A stretch of 64,000 nucleotides of DNA, taken from assembly GCF_900496995.4 (NCBI RefSeq), contig NC_044013.1, positions 42,855,554 to 42,919,553 of the forward strand, written 5' to 3'. The notes beneath the pieces are model-generated. The model did not search any database and had not been told where the DNA came from. It saw only the letters and a list, made by a program, of their open reading frames with translations. Positions 37,501 through 49,500 of this stretch are shown here, piece after piece (positions within the stretch are counted from its first letter, which is position 1; each line of letters starts with the position of its first letter). A program made the position numbers and the translations under genes. The DNA is from Aquila chrysaetos chrysaetos (Eukaryota; Chordata; Aves; Accipitriformes; Accipitridae).

Positions 37501-40500
37501 CCTCAAAAACAGCTCCGTTACCCTTAAGGCCACCTGCGAGCGGGAAGCTGGAGAGACAACGTTTGGACGAGAGAGTTCAGTTCTCCGCACTGAAACTGGT
37601 GGGAGAAGCAGAGGGCTGCTCCCCCGCGTGCTCCCCGAAGCCAGCCCGGAGGGAATGTGGGCAACCGGGGGAGGTTCTGAGAGGCTGGTACCGGCACTGC
37701 ACGCCCGAGACAAGTCACCGCAGCAGGTCCTCCCGCAAGCCATGACGCCTGTGGCACACACAGGCAGCACAGCAGGTAAACTAGAGCTGTGCAGATACAG
37801 CCACCTTCGGTGTGACGGTCCCCGACACCGGGATGCAAATATTGCACCGCCAACTGTCAGAACTTCTGCATTTTCGGTTCACTGAGTGATTAAATAAATA
37901 CACTGCAATTACACCACTCCGAGACCCCCTTCAGCCCCAGATGGTGGGCACACACAACAGCACGTGCACACCAGAGTAACGGGGTCAACAGACCTGATCC
38001 AAGCCCTTCTGATTCCCAGAATGGATCCATGCTGGGAAAAGCAATTCAAAGGCGTCACTGAAATGGACCCTGAGTGGCAGAAACTTAAAGGAAACAAAAT
38101 GCGGTTCTGAATCTGTGAATACCTTCTGGACCATCATAAAAGTAGTCTACACTTCCTAAGAGGATGTGACAAGAGTTTAATTCCTAGCAATTTATGGAGA
38201 TGTTGGTACCTACGCTTGCAGGTAGCACAAAACTGCATTGCGTCTAAGCCTCAAAACATTTCACAGCGGATCCAGAGAAGGGGGAGACGAAGAATCGGCC
38301 ATCCCCACCGACATCCTCAAAGAGAATTTTAAACTGTCTTCCAAAAGCACAGAATAAAAATGCTGCCAGAGAGCAGAGTCTGCTCACGGATAGGTCTGCA
38401 CCTGCATCAATATTCACAGAGCATCAGCTACCATGCCAGAAACAGCTCCGTTCATGACATTGTGAGTCCGGACTCAACTTCCCGAACACGAGAGCAGGTG
38501 ATCAGACCGCTCCATCTCCCTTACTGCTAATGGAAGCTCATCTCTACCGACACCAGCCTGCCTGAAATCAAATGAAAGGCTCAGATCTCTTCTAACGCCC
38601 ATTAGGCTGCAATACAACCACGTCTCCAAAAATGACCTTTTTAAGCAACATAGATTTTTTTCCTTTTGTTTGCCGTCCTCCAGTGGCTGGGTACCATTAG
38701 AATTTGCCCCAACCAAAGGCTCTCTAAGCGAAGTTGCCGGTCAAGACTGATGAGAAGGGCTGAGCTGGTCTAAGTCTTAAAGGCAACAAGTAGTTAGTGA
38801 CTCTCCAAAGCAAAGTTGATGCAAGTAATCAATGTCCAGTACTTCTGAACATAAGAGTGAAATGGTATTTGAGAGAGACTGAGGAAAATGGGAAGATAAG
38901 CGAGGAAAAAAGATGATGCTTTACTGTGGAAAAGCCCATTGTGAACAGTCCTCAGCACCCTTTATTCCAGCCAAAACGTATGAGGTCTATTGGCTCTCTT
39001 CATTCACACTATAAATTTAGCAACTCTTCCATTTTCCAGATGAATTTTAATTGCCTTACATGCTATTGATTTCACAGTCACAGAGGACATCTCTAAGAAT
39101 TTCTTTTGTGCTACCATTAACCACTTTTACAAATATTAAATAAGCAAACACTAAGACTTACTTCACTCAACCTGCAAACACCACAACTTAATTTTGTCTT
39201 CACTTTCTCCCATACTCATTCTTGGTACCCCATCCACTTAGAGCTTCACACTGCAACCCCAAATTCCAGTCTTTCCCTGCCTCCAAGCAAATGACCTCTA
39301 CTTACATCTCCATATCATCAAAAATTTGAGACATCCAAAACCTTCATGGAAGTCTGTCTGTTTTGGTTTAGCAAACAGGAAACCTCCCCAAAACATATGG
39401 ATTAAAATTCATCTTCGTCCAAAAAGGAGCAGCTTAAGTTTATACAGCCTGGAGATCCCTCTTTAAGATCGCCTGAATTATCTGTTCACTGCATAACCAT
39501 CACTGGTATGGATGACTTGTGGTTAACTAGGAAATTCTAGTATAAGGAGACTGCATGAAGCTAGCGTTCCTAGAAAATTCAAATGTTCTTGAAATCTGGA
39601 GTTTATAAATGACTACACTCACATGGGAGGATGAGGAAGAGGAGGAATGGGAGTTTTTCTCTCCCCTTTTTCCTCTGCACTACAGGAAAAAGAAAAGTAA
39701 CTTGGCTTAAGCAGTTAGCACCATTCTCTGGTTTCAGCAGGTAAAGTGCAATAGAATGACCGTCAACAGTAACCCGAACGCTATACGTACCTGGATGTAT
39801 CGCAAGGCACTCCTTAGGACACTGAGGTTTGAGGTCTTCTTGTCGTCTACGTTGGGGATGTTGCGTTTTAATGTCTCAAAGCATTCTTTCAAATGCGCAC
39901 GTCTAAAGAAAACACAGGTGGTTTGTCAGCTTGTGGGAGCACACACCAGAAATCAATTTAGCAGAGGGCTAGAGCTTAATTTGGGCCTTAATCCAGCAAA
40001 GCACTTACACATGTGCATAGCAGTCACCAAGACTACCTGCATGCTTACAACTGAACCAGCTCAATCCAGCAGAAAGACTATGGGGTTGTATGCCTGGATT
40101 CTAGTCCTAGCTTTGTTAGGAAACCACTGTACAATCTTAAATGAAATATCTCATCTCCCTGTGCTGTTGCTTCCACTTTCACCATATTTCTGATTTAGCT
40201 AGTTAGACTTATAAGAGTTTTGGATCAGGAACTGGTCTTTCTTCTGTATTCATACTGTACACTGACCCCTGATCTTGGCTATTTTATCACTTTAAATCAA
40301 AAGAGAAGTTACACCGTTATGCACGTGGGGATTTACTTTGCAGGATCAGGGCTTTGCAGGGTTATTGTAATGCAATTACACAGTTAAGTAAAACATACTG
40401 GGAAGCAAGAGATGCAGAATTGAGCTATAAGAAAGCAAAGCAATACTGCAAGAGTCATTAAAAGTCACTAAGAATTTTGTTCAGGTTATTTGTTAACAAA

Positions 40501-43500
40501 CAAACAAACAAACAAAATCACCAAAGCCAAACAAATATTGACAGACTATAGGCCAAAAAAAAAAAAAAAAAAAAAGAAAAAAAGAAAGGGGAATTACAAT
40601 TAAAAAAATCAAACCCCTGGCTTTCTACGCACCTGTTCTTCTCCAATTTATTATGTACTTCCCTGGTCCCAACCCTGTAACCCAAACAGAACAAAGATAA
40701 ACTCAGTGTCAGGTTTAAAACTACTGCCATTCCACCTGTACTTTCAGCAGCATGTGTGTGTCTAGGATATATAGGTAAATATTAAAAAGCAATAGAGGTG
40801 TTCAGATACCACTGCTTTAATATTAGTTGCATAGATATTTCTACCTATACTGTACCAAGATAAAATCCATACTTCATATGCATATTAGATGGGATAAGCA
40901 TTACGCATATACTGCACACAAGATACAAACAGGTATAATGTGTGTATATATACACTGACACGGCTACTACTAACAACAGGGAAAGACACAAAGTATCAAC
41001 TGTATGTATTTATACAGTACTAGATAGCCCAGATTCTGACCCATTTCTGATCTACACCTACACTCCAGTGGTGTAAGATTTATGCAGTTTCAAATTAAAG
41101 TGTACGGGACTTGGCAGACATACTTCAAACCGCTTTAGTTTTTTACTGCGCCTGAAATAACACAGCTGAGCATAAATATGGAACGAAGCAATCCAGGAAT
41201 CCTCCAGTCACTGCTAAAGGAAGAACCGGGGCGAGCTTCTGGGTTTTGGGGTTCTGGTCTGTCCCCACCCTCTGAATCAGAGGAATACTTTCAGGAAAAG
41301 CCAAACAAATTCATGTTATCTTACTTTTCCAGCTACGGTGGTGATAAAGTACATTAGCAGACACGTGGAGATTTCAAGTGTCTTCCATACACTATGCAAA
41401 GTAATTATTTGCCTTTGGCTGAAAATACACCAACATCGAGGTGAGCGTTTCAGGAGGTACGTTAATATTTAATAAATATTCAGGTATTTAAAAACAAATA
41501 TTTGACAGCCTTTTCCCAGGAAACATTTACAAGCTGAAAAAGACATCTTTTCTGTGCTTATGTCTAAAGGAGTAATTCTGGGGAGACAAGGAGCATGCAC
41601 CTTGGGGTAACCCATCCAAATGCCTTTCAGGAAACCTTGCAACTTGCTCAGCATCAGAGAGGTATTTTTCTGGCACGCCTATGCCAAGAGCTCTAGAAAT
41701 CCTGCACGGTAAAACGCTCTGACTATGGCACAGGCACAGCAGTGATGCTGCACTTCGCACTGGGACAACAGCCCTCCCAACTTCCCGGGAGCAAAGCTCG
41801 GCGTGACGCACAAGAGCAGTTTGCTGGTGCGGCCGCAGCCAGCCTGCTGCCTGCTGCCAGGACAGCAAAACTCCCTGCAGCCTCCGCTGGTACCCCCCTG
41901 CCATCGGAAACCCCCTCGACACCCGTCTGAACCCACACAACAACGGCAGTGACAGGTTTGCTTGATTAAAGCACAAATATACTTATCATTTCTGCAGCTG
42001 AGCATTTTATAGACAAGCTCTAAAGATCACAATCTATCTTAGAGGAATTATATTGGCATTTTAGAAAGGCCGTTATCTTTACAAATTCTTATCTACATTA
42101 CTTCTGCTGTTTCCTTCTTTGCATTTTGGGATCTCTACATCCCAAAGGACACTCTGAACCCTTTTTTTGTCCACTACGTCTTACATCTCTCCCTTCTCCC
42201 ACAAGATGATACTGAAACTACCACTCCTTGCATGGAGGCCATCCACAGGGAAGGTCAGTACCAATTCACAGCCCTGCGCTCGTGCTCCTCTCACAAGTGG
42301 GTTACAGTGGTTCTGCATTACAGCTCAAAGCAAACGCCGTAAGGACCAGAGGACCTGGGAAAAAGAAAGCGAACTGCCATGTCCTGACCTTATGATACAT
42401 TCAAAATACTGAGCTCCATCGAGGAGGGAGCAAAAGGGAAGGCTAGATGCTGACCTGGCCAAAATGTTTCTCCCAAGCAGGTCACTAGCCCGGAAAGGAT
42501 TGCCTTTTGTCTGTCTCTTCTGCTGGCACTTGTTTCGGCTGGGTGGACTGCAGCGACTAGGAAGGCCTCTAGCTCTGCTGGGTCTATCTCAGCACGGCAG
42601 CCTGAGCCATACTGGAGTGGGACAAGGCTGCCGCTGCTACGCTGCACAGCAAGAGGGGGACTCCAGTTGGCATTTTGTCTAGCAGCGTCTCCTCTGAACT
42701 CCTGACCAGATCCCACACCCACCCTAAACCAGGGGTACATTTGCTTTATTGCACTGAACACACAAGACACACAAAGTGACTTTCTGTCCAGCCTCGGTGG
42801 GATTAGCGTACCATTTTAAACACCACTGCAAAGAGTTATCTACCAGATGCAGGCAGTCGGGAGAATGGTCAGAGGTCTAGACAACATGGCCCAGGAGGAA
42901 AGACTGAACAGATCCAGGTCATTTATCCTGCAGGAAGGAAGACCGAGGGGCCAAGGTAAAAGCTTGCTGCAAAGAAGGGAACGATTTGTTCTCCCAGTCC
43001 ACAAGAAATAATACCAGACTACGTATTAGGATACTGTGGTCTGGAAACGACCGCCTAAGGAGAAGACGGTCTCTACCAGCCAAAGTCCTTAAGAACAAGT
43101 TAGACAAACACTAACCTGGAGCAACATCAGAGTCACAAGTCCTGTCCAAGGGTGAGGACAGATTAAACAGCCTTCAGTCCCTTCCAGCTGCAGGAGTTCT
43201 GAACAAGCAGGAGGCCCTTAGCACTTACAGCACTAAGAAATTGAAACAGCAGCTAAGGTGATCTCTGTCCTGGGAAATAAAACCTCCCAGATCACATCCC
43301 AGTTTTCAACAAAGTTCCTGCAAGCAGCATTGCTGCACGATTTCCCCGACCAGTATAAGCAGAGATCTTTTGCCAAACATAATACCGGATGCCACCTGAG
43401 ATCAGACAGGCAGTGCTGGGACTTGCTTCCTAATACAGTTCTGGCTTGGAAAAAGAAAACCTTGTACAGAATCCTACAGTGTGTAGTCAGGGAGGAAAAA

Positions 43501-46500
43501 TAAAAACCATCAAGCTAAGAAACCCTGCTATCAAAAAACCAAACAGACATCCAAACATCCACGGATCTTGGTATTTCTGATCCGACAACTCTTTGCAACA
43601 GCAGTAGCTGCTCCAGGTCAATGCAGCTTTCGGTACCATTTTGTCTGGTCCCTCTCAGAAGCCTCCACGCACAAGGCGCACTCACCCTCCAGGTCTCTTC
43701 TTCTGCTCATTTGGTTTCGCGTCTTCCGCCGGAGCCAGCTTCAGAGCACCGAGCTGCGGGGCCGCTCCCGGGTGCTGCAGGGGCTGGTGAGGCTGGGGCT
43801 GGATGGGCTGCTGAACAACGTGGTGCTGGGAGATGGCCAGGACCGGCGCCGCGTAATGCTGGAGCTGCTTCGGGCTGCCCGACGGGGGTGTAGCAGCTTT
43901 CCCATCCGGCAGAAGCGGGCCCGGCGGCCTCTGGATGACCGGCGCGACCGAAGATGGTTCCTTATTGACACTGGGAGTGCTTACGAGGGGCTGGTGGCGT
44001 TGTACGAGCGGCGGGGACAGGGCGGTCTGGGCTGCTTGCTGCGGGGGGCTGGTGACAACGGGGATGGGAATGACTGAGATGGGGGCTGCCAGGGGCGGGG
44101 GCGGTGGGGGGACCGGGGCCGGGGGGGAGATGGGCACCAGCAGTTCGCTCCGGGGCTCCTCCGAGGGAACGGCACTGTTCGCCCGCGGCGCGCTGGCCTT
44201 GCCGGCCTTCTTCTGCTCCTGCTCCCTCTCCAGGCGGAGCTTCTCGTGCTTCTCATTCTCCTCTGAAAGAGAAACACCGACAGGGATTAATGGCACTTCC
44301 CTGACCTTCCCCATCCGCAGGCCTCCAGCCAGGCCCGCGACGAACCGCCTGCGTTTCTGAGAGGGCGGCGGAGGCCCTGAGGGCAGCGCAGCCCGGCCCG
44401 CGGCAGGACCCGCGCCCCTGGAGATCCAGCCCGTTCCCAGCCGTGCTGCACCTTCCGCTCATTGCCCTTCGCTCCAGCGCCAGGCTACTTAAATATAAAC
44501 CCTCCAGCACCAGGCTACTTAAATATAAACCACGTACCGTCCCCACGTTCAGCCCCGGAGACCAAGCTGTTGAGGCAACGCCTGGCTCCTCTGCCGTTTG
44601 CGGCAACCCCAACGTCTCCAGGGACGCCACGATCGCAGCAGCAGATGAAAAGCAAGACGTCACCCGACCGACCTCCTTCTCCCCCGTCCCAGCACCGCGT
44701 GGAGAGAAACGGCCTGATCCAGTCACCTCCCGCTCCCAAGGTCCAAACCCACTAATGGCAAGGCCTTCCTGCCAAGGGCAAACATTACTGAGCTGAACAA
44801 GGTTAACGGACTTTTGAGAGCTGTGGCAGGACCCGGCCAGGAGCCCGTGCCCGCTCCTCGGAGGGATCCGGTGTAGGTGCAGGATCAGTCCCCGCTTGCC
44901 CTTGCGCAAGCCCGCAGGGATGGACTCAGCACCTCGAGCGATGCTTACTTCTGCAACACCTTCCCAAAGCCCTCCCTGCTTGTGTCCGTATGCGAACACA
45001 TCACTGCGCTCTACTGTATAGCAGAAGAAACCAACCCACAACAAAACATTTTCAATTCTTCCTTTCTATTTTTAAATTGGCAAAGAGCTACTGAGCATTT
45101 TAACAAGGAGCCTGCCCTGCCCCTGTGACAGCCCCAGGGCAACACCGACGGTCGCATCCAGGGAGGTAAGGACAAACCCAGAGAACAGCCTCAACTAACA
45201 GCATCCCAAGGAAAACCTGCGCATTTCAGGATCGCCTCCTAAACTACAGCCAGTGTGCAGGAGACAGGGAAACCTCAAGAGCCAGGCAGCCCCTGCTCCC
45301 AGTTCTCCCAGCACTGACCCAGGACACCCAACGGCCGAAAGATAAACAGCAGCCGCAGGACTGCAGCTGATCGTAACCAACCACCCGTGCAGGGCAGGGC
45401 AGGCTTCTTTGGTTAAAATACCCTGTATTTTACACTATCAAGCGTAAATCTTAGCTCAATGGGCTTTACAACGATACAAACCTGACAGGGCACTTCTTTA
45501 CTGCTGTGGATTTTATTCAAGCTCTTAAACTTAGCTTTGATGTGTGTACGTTTCTGTATGTTTTTAGAACACTAGACAAAGTAAATGAAATCTGTGTGGC
45601 CCGACTAGCAAAATAAACCTCATTAAATGCGATCCAGGTCTCCAGCTTTAATTGTGTGAACATGGCACAAATGAAATTTATTTATGTAAGTCCTGTGGCG
45701 CCAGTGGCCCTGGCATCTAGACATCTCACAGCCTTAATCAAATACCTCCAAACTCGCTGTCCATGAAGCTCAGTCGATCCCGTTCCTAACAGCCTCCAAG
45801 GAGCTGCAACAACAAATCCTGCACCAACAGCATGCTTCCAGCTATGACTTCTTCATAGTAATATACAAATATTTGGAAAATAAACTCTTACTTCATCAAG
45901 CAAGGGATCAGAGCAGTGACGCATACAGTCCGGTATCCTGTCTTATATAGTGGACAGTATCAGGTAATTCAGAGGAAGCTCCAATAAACATCCCAAAAGA
46001 GCCTGTCCACAGGACAAGCTTGGGCTTGACCTAAACACTGTAGTCGGAGTGTGTATTTAGGGAATTTGGTAGAAAAGCATGTATACTGCAACTTAGAATC
46101 ATCAGGTTACGCTCAACCCCCCAGTTATCTTCAAGAAAAAGCTACATTAAATACAAAAAGTGGAATAAGGGGAAAAGGGCCTCCCTGGTAAGGCAACCTC
46201 ACCAGCCATGGAGCTGCTTGAGTACTTTCTCACCCAGCTTTTGATTTTGAGGGGTGTAGTGCAAGAGCAAGAGAGAGCAATAAAGGGAACAAAACTTTTA
46301 TTCCCGATTCTGAATGACCTTTGGTACATGTGACCGCACAGTGTCACTGTCCCTGATTCACAGACGACGTGATTTCCTGAAGTTCCCTCCAGCCCGGGAT
46401 TTCTACAGCATACATCATATTTCCTCCAACCTTCATTAAAGCACTTTGGCCCAACTCTGCTCACAGGTTTCCAGAACAACTCCATCCAGAGCCACACCAG

Positions 46501-49500
46501 GCCTGCAGCAGAGCATCCGAGACCCCCGGGCGGAGGAGGCCAGCGAGGAGTCCCCGAGGAAACACGCGGCGTGAGCTTCAGGGAAGGCAGCCCAGCACCG
46601 TACCTGCTGTCGGAGACGGGAACTTGAAACCTTACAAACCTTTGCAGCCCTAGTTCAACACTCAGCTGCAGCAACAGCCTGAACACGCACGCCTCGTGAG
46701 AGCAGGAACGAGGTCAAGCACCCAGCTGACAGGGTAAATACTGCCCAGCACCTACACGAGGAGAAAGCAACACCTGGATCGAGCTCCAGCACCAGGGCTG
46801 CACCTCCAGGCTCTGACCCTGCAGCACTTGGAAAGGCACCGTGTGAAATTCAGTGATCTGGAAGGATTTCAAATCCAAAGAGTACTTTTCGCATGGTTGC
46901 CCGAAACTCAGATCCAAAATTTGAATTCAGATCCTTGTAGCACCAAGGAGGAGGGTAAGTGAGCTCAAGATCTGACTGACTCCAAAATGTGAGGTTGTTT
47001 AAACAAGAAGCTCAGAGTCTGAATGCAGTATATCTCTGTATTTTCTCAAAATATTTCAGGGTAATTATCAACATTTCCTTAAAGAAAGAAGTAAAGCAGG
47101 GCAGGATGGCAAAAACTGCAGCAAGAATCCCCCGATGTAAACAACATAAATCTTAGCTACCGATGATTTCAGTCTGGTTCAATTGAACAACATTAATAAC
47201 TAATAAAAGCCCTTTGTCTGCAATTCTTTTGCTCTACTTTGCTGCTTGGTTTGCAGCCAGAGCCAACGCGATGGCCCCGGCACAGGACGCACGAGGAAAT
47301 TCAACCCCGGTGACCTGCTGACTAATCGTGTTTTCTATGTGCATGTTTGGCCACGCAGCCAGCCAGCACCGGGGCGGCACAGGTAGCTGGCCTCTGGGAG
47401 AAGGAGGGTGTCCCGGGGGCCGACCTGGCACCAGCCCCTGCCAGGCACATGCCGACAAAAGACCGCACTACTTCCACTCAGACGTAAAACTGCACCGTGC
47501 TGGACAGGAGGGCAGCAGCAAAGAAGTCAGTGGAAGCTCCTGGCACTGCTCGAGGTCCGACGAGGACAGCAGAACCCGCCCATGCTGAATTCACTCCTGC
47601 ACTGGCTTCTGGCACTAACGTCATGACAGCCGAGAGGATCTAGGAAGGAGACAGACCTGCAGCTGAGGTCTGCACTGATGGCAATGTCTTCCAGTGCACG
47701 ACCAGGAGTCAGCAGTGAAATTCCTACAATGAGTAATTCTCATTCATTGGGGAAGCCGAGAGAACAGGAAAGCAAGGTTACAAGCAAGCAAGGTTACAAG
47801 CGTGCACTACTGATCAGAAATATTTATGTAAATGTCTCTGCAAAGCAGGTGCAGCCCTCAGGCTGCTGACAAGCTGCCAACAAGGCCTTTGGTGTTGCAA
47901 ATCTTGAGCTCCCTCGAGCTAAAGAGTTTATTTCAAGGATTGTTTTTTTAGCCAAAATCTGACACCAGTGAGCCGCCGTCTTCCAAGTCCGACTCATCCA
48001 CAGGCAAAAGGGAACCATGCTATCGACCCCTCCTGCCAGTGAGAGGACTGAAGGGTCTCTAAGCCAGCTCTTCCTAACACACACACACCGCCTCAGGACA
48101 GAAACGCTTCCACCCAGCTATGAAGATCTCTGTCTCCTGCTCACTTTGTACTCGCACCTTGCAAACAAACTAAAGACACGCTTTAAAAAACGCCCCCAGA
48201 GCTCTTTGTTTTTCCGTGTGAAATAAGTTTACCAACTCTCCTTCACAGATACAGATAAAAACAGTGAACAGTAACCAGTGCGCCATGTGCTCAGGCACAC
48301 ACATGGCTCATTCTTTCACATGCACTGCACTTGGTACAGGAGCTTCTGCAAGCCCAGTATGTAGAAAGCACAAGAGACTTAGGGCATTTTCTGGGGCTCA
48401 GAGGGACAGCTGAACCGGCAGACGCACACCGAAATTACACGTAATTTCCGCTCATTCTTGACACTTTCATCAAAAGGACAGAGGACTGAAAAAACCAAGG
48501 GAGCAACCCAGCCCTGTGAACCCTCATGGGGTCTGAACCACAACCGAGGGAACCTCACCCTGCCCACGTCACGAGAGCGGGGGACCTCAGCTTCCCGGCC
48601 GAGCCCCCTGAGGCGGTACACCGTAAAGGAGGACGACAGCAACGCCAGCAGCAACAGGACGGAACAGCAAATCTTGTCACAGGAGGACACAGAAACAGGG
48701 TCAGCGTTCCTGACCAGTGGACTGGTGCTATTCTAGGGCCCTGATGGTCCAGGAATACACGGTGCCAGGCACGCTTTAACTTTGTTACCTAATAATCTGT
48801 CGGGTTTAAATTTATCTCCTCCCTTTTGCCTGCCCTGGAAATGCCACCCATCTGTAACAGCAAGTGCTGCCAGCAAAGGGAGCAGCCGCGCAGGCAGAAC
48901 CGCACGTGCCTCCCGGGCCGGCAGCGTGGCCCAGCAGCGTGGCCCGGCAGCGGCCAGGGTACGTCACCGAGTCTCCTGCCTAAGTCGTGCTGCAGGAGCA
49001 CTGTGTGAGCATGCCTTTACCGAATTTCAGTGCCTTTTTAATGCTTCTATTTTTTACTAGGGACACTAACACTACTCAGAATTCATGAACGGCATGTGCC
49101 TTTGCATAATCAAGCATCTTACCTCTAGGTACGCTTAAAGGTCCCTCCCCAGTACAGAGAGAGAATATTACTTAACTCCACAAACAGTTAGGCATTGGCA
49201 GTTCTGTGGTGTAATTTTCAGAACAGTCTGAAGCGTTTCTCTGAATCATTCAATCCTTCCGGGAGCTTATAGTGCACACCATGAACCGCTACAGACCTGG
49301 AGAAGAGGGCCCTGGATTTCACTCACACCGGTTCTACAGCAGCGTCATCCACAGGAGTCACTCCTCGTTCATACCAGGAAAGTGCTGGGGACAGAAAGAC
49401 TCTCCAGATTTTTTCCATTTCAGAGGCTGGCCCGGCCATGCTCGAGGAGGGGGACCCCCACGCTAGAGAGGAAGGGCAGGCTGCAGCCTGAAGGCTGGTT

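Larger units (their letters stand above)
18383..39790 (-). other. MNT: MNT intron 4 (21.4 kb)
   Basis: The longest intron, between the helix-loop-helix exon and the zipper exon. From memory the whole human gene is about 17 kb, so this intron alone is larger. It holds GC-rich islands at about 26.54-27.3 kb and 36.66-37.9 kb, smaller GC-rich patches at 21.7-22.4 and 35.3-35.7 kb, AT-rich enhancer-like blocks at 25.6-26.0, 28.26-28.65 and 35.74-36.0 kb, and simple repeats. No further coding exon with MNT similarity was seen. Confidence 0.9.

Noticed and set aside
36678..37745. 355-codon plus-strand open frame in intron 4
   Set aside because: Low complexity, no recognisable family, coincides with a CpG island and has several overlapping frames on both strands.
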